From contig NZ_FQLF01000002.1 of the NCBI RefSeq assembly GCF_900120175.1, positions 682,001-746,000 of the forward strand: a stretch of 64,000 nt of DNA. Direction: 5' to 3'. Shown one piece after another: positions 9,717 to 18,772 of this stretch (position 1 is the first letter of the stretch; every line of letters starts with the position of its first letter). Under the pieces are notes generated by a model. It made no database searches. It had not been told where the DNA came from and saw only the letters and a program-made list of their open reading frames with translations. Origin of the DNA: Oceanicoccus sp. KOV_DT_Chl (lineage in GTDB: Bacteria > Pseudomonadota > Gammaproteobacteria > Pseudomonadales > Dasaniaceae). A program made the position numbers and the translations under genes.

Positions 9717-11462
9717 ATGAATCAGCACGCTAACAAAATGCAGTTATCTGCAGATGGTTCAACCACCAGCCAGGGTTTGATCGCTAGATCCAAACCTTTG
9801 CCATCCATGATTCGACAAACAACCGCTCTACTAGGAGTGATGGCTTTTGCCAGCCAGGTAATTGCTTTGCCGCAGGGCCCAAGTGGCCAGCAAAATATTC
9901 AAAGCATTGTGTCAGACGACACAACCCTCACCACGGTGACCCAAAATGCTGCAAACGCGATTGTAAACTGGACCAGTTACAACGTGGCAGACGGCCAAAC
10001 AGTACAATATGTGCGTGACGGCGGCGGCAACTTTGCCATTTTAAATCGTATCAACGACACCTCAGCCAGTACTATCAACGGCAACATCACCGCCGTTGGC
10101 GGTCAGGTCTTTTTACTTAACAGCAACGGTATGATTTTTGGCGAAACGGCGAATATAAATGTGGGTAGCCTGGTAGCCAGTAGTTTAGACATTGGTGACG
10201 CAGATTTTTTGGATGGTGCTAACTACACCATGCAAGCCAGCGGCGAAGGTGCGATCATTAATAACGGTAATATCAATGCGTCCAGCGCCGGTGTTGCTTT
10301 AGTAGGTAATAGCGTAGCCAATAATGGTGTCATTGTTGCCAATCTCGGTTCTGCTAACCTGATTTCGGGCACAGTGGCCACCCTAAGTTTCGATAACGGC
10401 TTAATGTCATTTGCAGTAAACACTGGCGTTAGCAGCAATAATGCAGGTGCTACTGATGCTATTGCGAATACTGGCAATATTTCTGCGCAGAGAGTTTTGC
10501 TAAATGCCATCGATGCAGCTGACGTATTCACTAATACGATAAATAATAACGGCATCATTACTGCGACTAAAATCAGTAATATCGGTGGCACCATCCGCCT
10601 GACAGGAACCGGCGATATAGTACTTGGCGAAAACTCCGCACTGACTGCTAATGGCGCGATCGCTATCCAATCAGCTGACGGCAATGTGACGAATGCGGGC
10701 TCGATTACTACTGATAATGCCGTTCAAATCAAAAGCGGTGGCGATATTATTAACCGCGGTGAAATCAGTGGCGACAAACTAGTTTCTCTGGACGCCGGTG
10801 GTGACATTGATCAGTTCGGTGCTATTACTACGGCAAAAGAAGTGATGAAAGCCGGCGGTAATATCGAGTTTGACGCCGATGGTGATGGAGTCGGTGATGA
10901 CAGCGATGCCTTCCCTAACGATCCCAATGAAAGCGTAGATACCGATGGTGATGGTGTTGGCGACAACAGTGATACCTTCCCTAACGACCCCACTGAAAGC
11001 GTAGACACAGATGGTGATGGTGTTGGCGACAATAGCGATGCCTTCCCTAATGACCCCACTGAAAGCGTAGACACAGATGGTGATGGTGTTGGCGACAATA
11101 GCGATGCCTTCCCTAATGATCCGACTCGATCAGAAGAGGAGCCTACTGAACCTGAAACACCTGCGCCAGAACCTGAAACTCCAGCACCTGAGCCTGAAAC
11201 ACCTGCGCCTGCGCCTGAACCTGAAACCCCAGCACCTGAACCTGAAACCCCAGCACCTGAGCCTGAAACGCCAGCGCCTGAGCCAGCACAAGTGCTACCT
11301 GAGTTTGACTCTACCCTCAATGCCAGCGCCAACACCGGCAATAGCCAGCAGGCTGCCATTGCAGGCACTAACAGCACCGCGCTAGGCTTATATGGTGTCG
11401 AAGGTACCGGTATCAAAATGCCAGCTGATCAACAGAGCGAAATGGAATTTATTAACAACTGA
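9717..11462 (+). CDS. Short TpsA exoprotein: haemagglutination (TPS) domain, Ca-binding repeats, Pro-rich tail
   Basis: Secreted partner of the TpsB encoded just upstream. AGAGGG precedes the ATG. A long signal region (to about residue 52) leads into a TPS domain with NFAILNRIN and NSNGMIFG (residues 135-142), matching the NPNG(I/L) hallmark. A short beta-helix runs to about 380. Residues 386-473 are four 22-residue repeats with the core DTDGDGVGDNSDAFPNDP, like thrombospondin type 3 calcium sites. An EPETPAP-type proline-rich stretch and a small C-terminal part follow. At 581 residues it is much shorter than usual TpsA adhesins. A strong terminator right after the stop shows it is not truncated. 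Confidence 0.88.
   Translation: MNQHANKMQLSADGSTTSQGLIARSKPLPSMIRQTTALLGVMAFASQVIALPQGPSGQQNIQSIVSDDTTLTTVTQNAANAIVNWTSYNVADGQTVQYVRDGGGNFAILNRINDTSASTINGNITAVGGQVFLLNSNGMIFGETANINVGSLVASSLDIGDADFLDGANYTMQASGEGAIINNGNINASSAGVALVGNSVANNGVIVANLGSANLISGTVATLSFDNGLMSFAVNTGVSSNNAGATDAIANTGNISAQRVLLNAIDAADVFTNTINNNGIITATKISNIGGTIRLTGTGDIVLGENSALTANGAIAIQSADGNVTNAGSITTDNAVQIKSGGDIINRGEISGDKLVSLDAGGDIDQFGAITTAKEVMKAGGNIEFDADGDGVGDDSDAFPNDPNESVDTDGDGVGDNSDTFPNDPTESVDTDGDGVGDNSDAFPNDPTESVDTDGDGVGDNSDAFPNDPTRSEEEPTEPETPAPEPETPAPEPETPAPAPEPETPAPEPETPAPEPETPAPEPAQVLPEFDSTLNASANTGNSQQAAIAGTNSTALGLYGVEGTGIKMPADQQSEMEFINN
10872..11135 (+). repeat. Four tandem 66-base coding repeats (calcium-binding type)
   Basis: Near-identical 66-base units encode DxDGDGVGDxSDxFPNDPxES. 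The last three are nearly identical in DNA; the first has drifted and the fourth degrades into the proline-rich segment. Such identity suggests recent copy-number change by slippage or unequal crossing-over. Confidence 0.9.
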
Positions 11463-11485
11463 TAACTCGCTTTATTCATAGCCAT

Positions 11486-11520
11486 CCCCTACTAGCGACC
11501 TACGCTAGTAGGGGTTCTCT
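11486..11520 (+). terminator. Strong Rho-independent terminator after tpsA
   Basis: A perfect 12-base stem (CCCCTACTAGCG / CGCTAGTAGGGG) with a 5-base loop is followed by TTCTCTT. It starts 24 bases after the tpsA stop and closes the tpsBA operon. Confidence 0.85.
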
Positions 11521-11609
11521 TATCAGCTCTCCCATATCACCAAAGTTTCAAATCGCTGTCATATCTCTGCAATATTTCATGGCGACAATAGCGGCCATGA
11601 CAAACAGAG

Positions 11610-11912
11610 ATGAAAAAGACAATGATGCTAGAAACTGAAAAAACTCAGCCCAATAACGCTCTACTGAACAACAAGCAGACGCTAAGGTTCGCCCCCTTTA
11701 AGCAAACCAGACGCGATAATATTCTTGACGTTAAAAATTTATGCAGTAGGAAATTACTGGAATTGTTAAGCGCTCATAGCGACGCCCCCCTCACTACGCA
11801 ACAACAAAATAGCGTACAGCAAGAGCTACTTAACCGCCGGCACTACCTGCAAGAGCTGGAAAAAATTCTATTATCGAAGCATTTCCCAGTCGCCGACTCA
11901 GGCACTCACTAA
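11610..11912 (+). CDS. Hypothetical small protein, 100 residues
   Basis: I do not recognise this protein. It is basic and glutamine/leucine-rich and predicted to be helical in its second half, with no signal peptide or membrane segment. ACAGAG lies just before the ATG, a weak ribosome site. Its last 15 bases overlap the convergent gene that ends at 11898. It could be a small cytosolic or DNA-binding protein, or not a gene at all. Confidence 0.45.
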   Translation: MKKTMMLETEKTQPNNALLNNKQTLRFAPFKQTRRDNILDVKNLCSRKLLELLSAHSDAPLTTQQQNSVQQELLNRRHYLQELEKILLSKHFPVADSGTH

Positions 11913-12833
11913 CAGTAATAAGCACAACACGGGTAGCAACGCATAAACCAGCAAGGGCAAAGTACTGGCCCAAAACCACAGCTGTGCTATATACGCGTGA
12001 TAAACGGACTCGGTAATTAGCGCCTGAGCATCGCTAGCGGTAGCAGTCGATTTATCCAGCTGCGCTAACTCAACACCCGCAAGCATTCCGTTTTTTAACA
12101 GTGCCTGTGATAATTTATTACCGTTTGCAACCGCGTTATGCACTGCTAAAAAATCATCCACATAGTTCACATCAGGAATTTTTTTCGCGGCTAATTTTAA
12201 TGACTGCAACAAGGGCAAGCCCGATTCAATACACTGACTCAAATTAGCCAGAAAATAATACCGCTGCGCCAGCGACAAGGTAGTCGCAATTGGAGGAATA
12301 TAACGATAAAGCCCAAGCGGTTGATAGTGACGAAAGCGCGACACACCATGCTGAATTAACGCCCCCAGCAAATAAAATCCCGCCGCTGTTAGCGCCAAGC
12401 GTAAAACGGCACCACTCACAGAAAAATAATTTTGCTCAAGCAACCATAGTAATAAGCCCATCACGATTACCGTCAGTATCAACAACGGTAATTTCAAATG
12501 CTGCTTAACCCGAAAAGCTAGCTGCTGTTGCAATAAATAATGATCACGTAAACGCTGATAACTGCCACGAACATTACCGGTAGCCAAGCCCAGCTCGATT
12601 AATTTTAATTCCCATGGTAAAAACTGACCGGTTTTTTTTAACCCTTCCAGCACCACCGTCTGCCCTTGTTCCAATTGCTCGGCCAACTCCGGCAACTGTG
12701 CCTGCTCAGCCACCCGCTGCCCTTGATTTAACAACTGAAACACCTTATCCCAACCACCTTGCTGGTGATCAAGCTCCAGCAGTGCTGAAAATAATGTTGC
12801 CCGATGACTGGCGCTAAGTTCAAGCTTGGTCAT
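11898..12833 (-). CDS. Solitary type II secretion/type IV pilus GspF/PilC-like inner-membrane protein
   Basis: A 311-residue membrane protein with one T2SSF-like domain. FLANLSQCIESGLPLLQSLKLAA (broken here around SGLPL) is the characteristic helix, present once near residue 190. Three or four hydrophobic segments are visible, near 115-135, 145-165 and 285-310. The N-terminal half (LxxLDxxxGxxxKxxxxL, LxxGLxTGN) looks like a decayed first F domain. No ATPase, pseudopilin or peptidase gene is near, so its machine partner is unknown. It is divergent from the VWA gene. Confidence 0.7.
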   Translation of the reverse strand: MTKLELSASHRATLFSALLELDHQQGGWDKVFQLLNQGQRVAEQAQLPELAEQLEQGQTVVLEGLKKTGQFLPWELKLIELGLATGNVRGSYQRLRDHYLLQQQLAFRVKQHLKLPLLILTVIVMGLLLWLLEQNYFSVSGAVLRLALTAAGFYLLGALIQHGVSRFRHYQPLGLYRYIPPIATTLSLAQRYYFLANLSQCIESGLPLLQSLKLAAKKIPDVNYVDDFLAVHNAVANGNKLSQALLKNGMLAGVELAQLDKSTATASDAQALITESVYHAYIAQLWFWASTLPLLVYALLPVLCLLLLVSA

Positions 12834-12961
12834 TTTATTATCGTTAATAGTAGAAAGGTAAAAACATCATAGCAGAACTCACCGTCAGGTTTCCTATCAC
12901 CTGCAAATCCCTCTACACTATATGCAAGCCCATACCGACACTCACAACCAGCTCTATTTTT

Positions 12962-13666
12962 ATGGCCGACGATAAACTTCCAGACAAAGCTGCTTCCCGC
13001 CAAGTACTCAGTGCGTTCCTTGATTCGGCCAGCCAACTACCGCAGCGGGTGGACAGTGATAGCCGCCAAACCGGCCGCCTGATTTTTGCCTTGGACGCGA
13101 CTGCCAGTCGTCAACCAAGCTGGGACCAGGCCTGCCAATTACAGAGTGAAATGTTTACTGCAACCGACAGCCTGGGCGGGCTGCAATTGCAGCTTTGTTA
13201 TTATCAGGGTTTCCATGAATTTCATTACAGCCCATGGCTAAGCGAAAGCCGGTCACTTCGGCGCACCATGAATGCGGTGCAATGTCTGGGCGGATACACA
13301 CAACTGGGACGAGTGTTAGAGCACAGTTTAAAACAACACAAGCAACAAGCGATTCAGGCGGTGATCATTATCGCCGACGCAATGGAAGAATCCGTAGATG
13401 TCTTATGCGACAAGGCCGGACAACTCGGATTGTTAGGCGTTCCCTTGTTTATGTTTCAGGAAGGTAATGATCCCGCAGTGCAACGCTGTTTTCAGCAAAT
13501 GGCCACCTTGAGCAAAGGTGCCTACGCCACGTTTGATGCGCACAGCGCGCAACAACTGGCACACATGCTGGCCGCCGTAGCGACTTATGCCAGTGGTGGG
13601 TTTACTGCGCTGCAACAGTTACAATCGTCGGCAGCACGACAACTACTCACCCAACTTAAGAGCTAA
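12962..13666 (+). CDS. VWA-like domain protein
   Basis: A 234-residue soluble protein with a von Willebrand A-like fold. LIFALDATASR gives DxTxS (D45, T47, S49), a variant of the metal-binding DxSxS. GGYTQLGRVLEHSL and VIIIADAMEES are the later strands and could supply the other metal ligands. There is no signal peptide. It lies 11 bases before a membrane J-domain gene, so the two probably act together, perhaps in chaperone-assisted assembly. Function inferred only from context. Confidence 0.72.
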   Translation: MADDKLPDKAASRQVLSAFLDSASQLPQRVDSDSRQTGRLIFALDATASRQPSWDQACQLQSEMFTATDSLGGLQLQLCYYQGFHEFHYSPWLSESRSLRRTMNAVQCLGGYTQLGRVLEHSLKQHKQQAIQAVIIIADAMEESVDVLCDKAGQLGLLGVPLFMFQEGNDPAVQRCFQQMATLSKGAYATFDAHSAQQLAHMLAAVATYASGGFTALQQLQSSAARQLLTQLKS

Positions 13667-13677
13667 GCCACCCGACC

Positions 13678-14406
13678 ATGATCGTTCGCCTGATTTTATT
13701 AATCGCCTTTGTAGTGGTGGTATTGACGCTGATTAACAAAGTCAAAAAAACACCCAAAGCGCAAATGAAAAAAGTGTACTGGAGCTATGGCTTGGGGGCC
13801 GCGGCGATTTTACTCATTCTATTGGCCGCCACCGGGCGTATCCACTGGATAGGGGCGATGATTGGTGCCGCCATCCCGTTAGCCAAACAGGCCCTGCCTT
13901 ATTTGATTCGGTATTTCCCCTACATTCAGCAACACCTGCGCAAACCGGCAGCCGCTAGCAGCAGTAACAATGGCAGCAATCAATCACAGGTGAAAACCGC
14001 TGTGTTAACCATGACCTTGAATCACGATACCCAACAGCTATCCGGTGAAGTCAACCAAGGGCCACTGGCCGGACAACAACTGGATGCACTGGAGTTATCG
14101 CAACTCCAGGCCTTGTTAGATTACTGTCATCAACAGGACAAAGACTCGGTTAAGTTATTGATGAGCTATCTCGACCACCGCTTTGGCAACCAGTGGCAAA
14201 GCCGCCCTCCGCCCAACAACTCCGGAGAAATGAATGAAGATAGCGCCTATGCCGTACTGGGGCTTCCCAAAGGCGCCAGCAAACAAGATGTGATTCAGGC
14301 TCATCGTAAAATGATGCAGAAAGTCCATCCTGACCGCGGCGGCAGTGATTATCTCGCCGCGCAAATCAATCAGGCCAAGGATCTCTTACTCAGTCGGCTT
14401 TCCTGA
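13678..14406 (+). CDS. Membrane-anchored J-domain protein (DnaJ/Tim14-like C-terminal J domain)
   Basis: The N-terminal 80 residues hold two transmembrane helices (MIVRLILLIAFVVVVLTLI, and a second at about 37-53). A low-complexity Ser/Asn linker and a conserved middle segment follow (LSGEVNQGPLAGQQLD). A J domain at about 190-242 has the HPD motif at 217-219 (KVHPDRGGSDYLAAQIN). The J domain being last, after a membrane anchor, resembles Pam18/Tim14 rather than DnaJ. It should recruit DnaK to the membrane. It appears co-transcribed with the VWA gene. Confidence 0.85.
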   Translation: MIVRLILLIAFVVVVLTLINKVKKTPKAQMKKVYWSYGLGAAAILLILLAATGRIHWIGAMIGAAIPLAKQALPYLIRYFPYIQQHLRKPAAASSSNNGSNQSQVKTAVLTMTLNHDTQQLSGEVNQGPLAGQQLDALELSQLQALLDYCHQQDKDSVKLLMSYLDHRFGNQWQSRPPPNNSGEMNEDSAYAVLGLPKGASKQDVIQAHRKMMQKVHPDRGGSDYLAAQINQAKDLLLSRLS

Positions 14407-14482
14407 GTTTGTGCTAGCCTGCCCCAATAAATCACGTTAAAATCTTCGCGGTAATTTCAGCAACAACGGGTATTTTTTACAG

Positions 14483-14799
14483 ATGAGTAAAGTTTTTGTC
14501 GTTCAAAATCAAGACGGTTATTTTGCCACCAAACACAAGGATTGGGAGTGCGGCCGCGACCCTAAACTATTATTTCGTAGCCCCACCGCGATGAAGCTAT
14601 AAACCTGGTATTTGAACTGAGTTCTAAAGATATCTATCTACGAGCGGAAGCAATCAGCGTTGACATGGATGAGAAAAAAAATCCCATCGTCGAAGTCACC
14701 GCAGCGCCTAAACCCAAACCAGAATTGGTCGCTGAAGTCACTGGTGATGAGCCGCAGGCTGAAGACAGTGAAACGAATAGCGAAGCTCTGGCTGACTAG
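14483..14799 (+). CDS. Small conserved-looking protein, one frameshift
   Basis: The frame starts MSKVFVVQNQDGYFATKHK and stops early at 14600. If a fifth C is added to the CCCC at 14581-14584 it continues as RSPHRDEAINLVFELSSKD and on to a stop at 14797-14799, giving about 105 residues. The tail is acidic and rich in Ala, Glu and Pro. I recall similar short proteins in pseudomonads but cannot name a function. It sits alone between the J-domain gene and htpX. Confidence 0.65.
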
Positions 14800-14940
14800 C
14801 CCCCGCAATCGCTTAGGGCAGGCGCTACTGCCCTTACTCCTTAAGCTCTTGAAACTTATTTCCCTCACCCCCATCTAATAGCCAGCTTTATCCGTATCAA
14901 TGGTTGAACGGATAGCTCACTACAAAAGGTACTGCACATC

Positions 14941-15828
14941 ATGCTACGCATCGGTTTATTTTTGATTACCAATATGGCGATTTTATTGGTTGCCAGCATT
15001 ACCCTCAGCTTGCTCGGCTTTAACTCAATTATGGCGTCAAACGGCATCGACCTGAATTTATCAGCGCTGCTGGTGTTCTGCGCGGTATTCGGTATGGGCG
15101 GATCGTTGATTTCGCTAATGCTCTCCAAGTGGATGGCTAAACGCAGTATGGGGGTCAAGCTCATTGAGCAACCTGGCAACAGGCAGGAACAATGGCTGGT
15201 CGATACTGTTGCCGAACTGGCACAAAAAGCCGGTATTGGTATGCCTGAAGTGGGTATCTTCCCCTCGCCACAGGCCAATGCTTTTGCCACTGGCTCTAAC
15301 CGTAACAAAGCACTGGTAGCCGTCAGCGCCGGCCTGCTTGACCGCTTTACACCTGAAGAAGCAAAAGCCGTCATGGCCCATGAAATTGGCCACGTCGCCA
15401 ATGGCGATATGATTACGCTGACCCTGATTCAGGGTGTGGTGAACACCTTTGTTATGTTCTTCGCCCGTATTATCGGCCACGCCTTTGATCGCATCGTGCT
15501 AAAAAACGAGCGTGGTTTTGGCATCGGTGCCTGGGTTGCCACCATGGTGGCTGAAGTGATTTTAGGTATCCTCGCCTCCACTATCGTGTTCTGGTTTTCT
15601 CGCTGGCGGGAATATCGCGCCGATGATGCCGGCGCCACCCTAGCCAGCCGCAGCGGCATGATTGCCGCACTGCAAAGGCTGCGCAGTGAACAAGGTCTGC
15701 CTAGCGATATGCCCGGAGAAATGACCGCCTTTGGTATTAACGGCGAATTGAAAGAAGGTTTAGCAGCATTGTTTTTAACCCATCCGCCGCTAGAAAAACG
15801 TATTAGCGCATTACAAAACAAAGCCTAA
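14941..15828 (+). CDS. htpX: Membrane zinc metalloprotease HtpX
   Basis: Heat-shock protease of family M48 that degrades misfolded inner-membrane proteins. Two N-terminal membrane helices are visible (residues about 4-26 and 40-60). The zinc site HEIGH is at 147-151, two more hydrophobic segments follow, and the third ligand region is YRADDAGA. The 295-residue length is usual. The ATG at 14941 follows a short gap with no strong ribosome site. Neighbouring genes do not suggest an operon. Confidence 0.95.
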   Translation: MLRIGLFLITNMAILLVASITLSLLGFNSIMASNGIDLNLSALLVFCAVFGMGGSLISLMLSKWMAKRSMGVKLIEQPGNRQEQWLVDTVAELAQKAGIGMPEVGIFPSPQANAFATGSNRNKALVAVSAGLLDRFTPEEAKAVMAHEIGHVANGDMITLTLIQGVVNTFVMFFARIIGHAFDRIVLKNERGFGIGAWVATMVAEVILGILASTIVFWFSRWREYRADDAGATLASRSGMIAALQRLRSEQGLPSDMPGEMTAFGINGELKEGLAALFLTHPPLEKRISALQNKA

Positions 15829-15844
15829 GCACATTGCCACTGGA

Positions 15845-16471
15845 TTAATTCAGTGGCAACTCCATATAAATATGGTCCACAACGTTGCCAAAGGCAGACT
15901 CTAACGAGCTTCGATAAGTGGCTCGCTCAACAAAGCCCATCTTCGTATACAAACTCTTAGCGCCTGGATTCGTTACTGCTACATCCAAACCCGCTATAGA
16001 CAGGCCACGCTCTTTTACTTTCAGCAACAACTCTGCCACTAATCGCTTCCCGTAACCCTTGCCTTGGTGCTGCGGTGCAATGCCTAAATGATAAAGAATT
16101 CCGACATTTTGTTGCGGTGGTCGAATAACCCGCTCAATCGCCAGCCCTCTGGCAATGACACCGGCACAGGCCAGCAACGGATAAAATTGATAAAAAGAAT
16201 GGACAGCTGCCAGCATAAAGCCGGTGGTTTGTTTAGCACTTCGCACCGCGCCAACACCAATCAACTCGCCATCTAACAGTACCGCTATATGTTGCTGAAA
16301 ACCAAACTCCGACTTCCCCCGCACAAATTCCTGACGTAAATACGCCTGCGCCTGATCGGGTCGACGTTCACAAAACACATAATCAAAGGCTGCCGGACCG
16401 GAGCTGTATATCAGCGGTACCGCCAAATCTACATCTTCAGGCACACAATGTCGGAAGCTCAACTCAGGCAT
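15845..16471 (-). CDS. GNAT-family N-acetyltransferase
   Basis: Acetyl-CoA-dependent transferase of unknown substrate, 208 residues. The acetyl-CoA-binding motif A is LGIAPQHQGKGYGKRLVAEL. Motif B, AVTNPGAKSLYTKMGFVER, follows, as in RimI-like enzymes. It lies 3 bases after the SRPBCC gene on the same strand, suggesting co-expression. Confidence 0.85.
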   Translation of the reverse strand: MPELSFRHCVPEDVDLAVPLIYSSGPAAFDYVFCERRPDQAQAYLRQEFVRGKSEFGFQQHIAVLLDGELIGVGAVRSAKQTTGFMLAAVHSFYQFYPLLACAGVIARGLAIERVIRPPQQNVGILYHLGIAPQHQGKGYGKRLVAELLLKVKERGLSIAGLDVAVTNPGAKSLYTKMGFVERATYRSSLESAFGNVVDHIYMELPLN

Positions 16472-16474
16472 GTA

Positions 16475-17022
16475 TCACTCTGTGGCCATTGCTTCAGCCC
16501 GCTTTTTAAGCGCCGCACCATTGGCAGTAAAACCCCGTAATATTTTTTTCCCGTAGGTCAATTTCAACAACCAACCTAACGGACCAGCAATGCGCTCATA
16601 GGTTTGATAACGGGTTTTGCCGTCGGCCTGCGAACAAATATATTGTGAACGCTCAGCCGCAAAATAGGGCTTTATATCGGCGTAGGATAAACAACAATTC
16701 TCCTCCCACACGGTTAATCGCTCTCTATTCACAAACCCCGCTTCCGGCAAGGGCTCTTCATACGGCCCCCAACTGGGGCCAAAGGTCACGCTCTCACCCG
16801 CTTTAGCTACCGTATCCAATTTGAAAAAACGGTTCATGGGGTTCCATTCCGGGTACTGATCAAAACCCGTCATGATTTGCCACACCAATTCAATGGGGCA
16901 TCGATAATAACTGGCTCGGCCATAATAATTGACCCCATAAAACCCGGTATAGGCTCTGGCTGCTGGGGATTAAAATGACCAAACGGGTCAGAAAAAAGTG
17001 TTGGCGATTGAGTCGAATTCAC
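16475..17022 (-). CDS. SRPBCC (START-like) domain protein, one frameshift
   Basis: A hydrophobic-ligand-binding fold often annotated as polyketide cyclase/dehydrase. The intact part from 16888 reads MTGFDQYPEWNPMNRFF and VWEENCCLSY. Upstream, another frame beginning GTG 17022 supplies the missing first strand (MAEPVIIDAP, then IELVWQ) once one base is added to the GGGG at 16895-16898. The corrected protein is about 180 residues. The ligand is unknown. Confidence 0.75.
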
Positions 17023-17061
17023 TGCGTGTCCCTATAGTAAACAACAAAAGAAAACAGCATA

Positions 17062-17105
17062 ACAAAAAAAAGCCCCGTCACCTTCGTACATTCGGGTGAC
17101 GGGGC
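17062..17105 (-). terminator. Rho-independent terminator of the cytochrome operon
   Basis: GCCCCGTCACC (17072-17082) pairs perfectly with GGTGACGGGGC (17095-17105). On the minus strand a run of eight T follows. It lies 20 bases past the stop at 17125. Confidence 0.92.
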
Positions 17106-17124
17106 TGATGCTTTAACGCTAAAA

Positions 17125-18636
17125 CTACTTGGTTAATTGCAGCATGTATTTAGCCACCGCTAACCGCGCCTCTTCATCCAGATAATTCTGTGGAGGCATT
17201 TCCGGATAGTCCTCACGCTTTTTCACTGGCTTGGCAATATAATCCGCCAGCCCTTGTGGATTATCCATATATAAAGCCTGAATCACCTGTACTGGCGGGC
17301 CAATCATCCGGCCAGTGTAAGTATGGCAACCGGTACAAATTCCCATATAAGTCAGTTTGCCCTGCTCTGATTTAACTATTTGCCGCGGCGGTACTGGCTC
17401 CGCTAACAAGTAATCCTTAACATCATCGGTATTGGTAAACGCACACTCGGCAAAGTCATCTACACCGACGGTGATGTACTGATGCCGATTGATAATACAG
17501 CTATCGCGACTTTTACCCACACGAATAATATCGGGGTTACCTTGTTTCAACTCCGTTAACATCAACGCTTTTATTTCATCAATGGTATCCCAACCATTGT
17601 TCAGCATAATGTTATTCAGAATTGAAATTTCATCGGCATTCGGTTCTGACTCAGGATCAATCGTTACATTACTCGCACTGTAATGATCCGTAACAAGAAT
17701 CCCCGCCGTCTTATTATTACTAATAATATTATTCTCGATGATCACCTTATCAGCGGCCATCACCAGAATACCGGTACCTGCTGGAATACCGGCAACGGTA
17801 GAACCTGGCGCACCAAAGTTCTCAGTATTATTGTTGACCACAAAATTATTGCGAATAATAACGTCATAAGTCGTTTTAATCGGTAGGCCCGGGGTAATAA
17901 ACGCCAGAATGCCGCCAGTATTATTGTGGGTGTAATTATTTTCTACGATCGCGTGACGGGAATTTTCAATTTCAATGCCGGCAACACTATCGAACACTTC
18001 ATTGTGCGCCACATGAATATTGTCAGACATCCCCACATAAATTGCCGCGTCTTCAATACCGGAAATAACATTATGTTCAACCACGCCATTTTTACCCAGC
18101 TGCGGGAAGATACCGTAAACGCCAGTATCTACAATCAGGTTATTGCGGATAATAAAATTATTGCCCGCCTGCCCCATAATGCCATTGCCTTTATAGTGAG
18201 TGATTTTGAAATTCTCAATAATAATGCCATTACCGGAATACAAAATGGCATCGTTTAATCGAGTTTCACCTTCCAGAGTTGGCCACTTACCTTTTTCAAT
18301 CACACCCAACATATGGATATTGTCTTTATCGATATAAACCGTTTCGACATAGGTGCCAGGCATCACCTGAATGGTATCGCCAGGCTGAGCTGCAGTGACT
18401 GCCGCCTGAATCGACTCACCATTTTTAACTACATGCACTGCACCTTTAACCACGGGTTGCGCTGAACCCGAGGCTGCTGCATCCGCATCGTCAGCGGCGT
18501 TATAACCGCCACTAAAACTAGCTCCATCACTACCGGTAATGACCGGCGCTGGACCCTCACCACTTTGGCCAATATAAATACCGGCGCCAAATGCGGCGAG
18601 TGCCACCACTATTGCTACCACTTTACCTGCGCTCAT
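17125..18636 (-). CDS. Right-handed beta-helix protein fused to a C-terminal cytochrome c domain
   Basis: An N-terminal membrane anchor or signal (VVAIVVALAAFGAGIYIG) exports the protein. Residues about 65-330 are a parallel beta-helix built of PbH1-like turns (IENNIISNNKTAGILV, VEHNVISGIEDAAIYVG), starting with the NosD-like VVKNGESIQAAVTAAQPGDTI (broken here after 20 residues at most in the family signature). The C-terminus has one haem site CTGCH (434-438) and a likely Met ligand in EMPP (480). Its ATGA start overlaps the stop of the peroxidase gene after that gene is corrected. The fusion suggests a periplasmic protein that binds a polymer or surface and takes or gives electrons. Substrate unknown. 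Confidence 0.82.
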   Translation of the reverse strand: MSAGKVVAIVVALAAFGAGIYIGQSGEGPAPVITGSDGASFSGGYNAADDADAAASGSAQPVVKGAVHVVKNGESIQAAVTAAQPGDTIQVMPGTYVETVYIDKDNIHMLGVIEKGKWPTLEGETRLNDAILYSGNGIIIENFKITHYKGNGIMGQAGNNFIIRNNLIVDTGVYGIFPQLGKNGVVEHNVISGIEDAAIYVGMSDNIHVAHNEVFDSVAGIEIENSRHAIVENNYTHNNTGGILAFITPGLPIKTTYDVIIRNNFVVNNNTENFGAPGSTVAGIPAGTGILVMAADKVIIENNIISNNKTAGILVTDHYSASNVTIDPESEPNADEISILNNIMLNNGWDTIDEIKALMLTELKQGNPDIIRVGKSRDSCIINRHQYITVGVDDFAECAFTNTDDVKDYLLAEPVPPRQIVKSEQGKLTYMGICTGCHTYTGRMIGPPVQVIQALYMDNPQGLADYIAKPVKKREDYPEMPPQNYLDEEARLAVAKYMLQLTK

Positions 18637-18772
18637 CTGCTTTCTCCTTCGTCAGGTGTGACTTTTTTGGTTTGTGTTAACTGTATTTTTTCTTCTGTTG
18701 TTACTGTATGACTGATAGGCGTTAAACCGGATGGCACCCGCGAAGGTGTTTGCGGTGTAAAACTTTCATCGG

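Noticed and set aside
10223-10684. Antisense frame within tpsA resembling a hydrophobic protein
   Set aside because: A shadow of the repetitive beta-helix coding sequence; hydrophobic only because of codon bias on the other strand.
10872-11135. Regular repeats as a possible CRISPR array
   Set aside because: Units are directly adjacent without spacers, in frame, and encode calcium-binding repeats.
10811-11416. Long antisense frame of Ser/Gly/Val-rich repeats opposite tpsA
   Set aside because: It mirrors the 66-base and proline-codon repeats of tpsA. The low-complexity product has no ribosome site or family motif.
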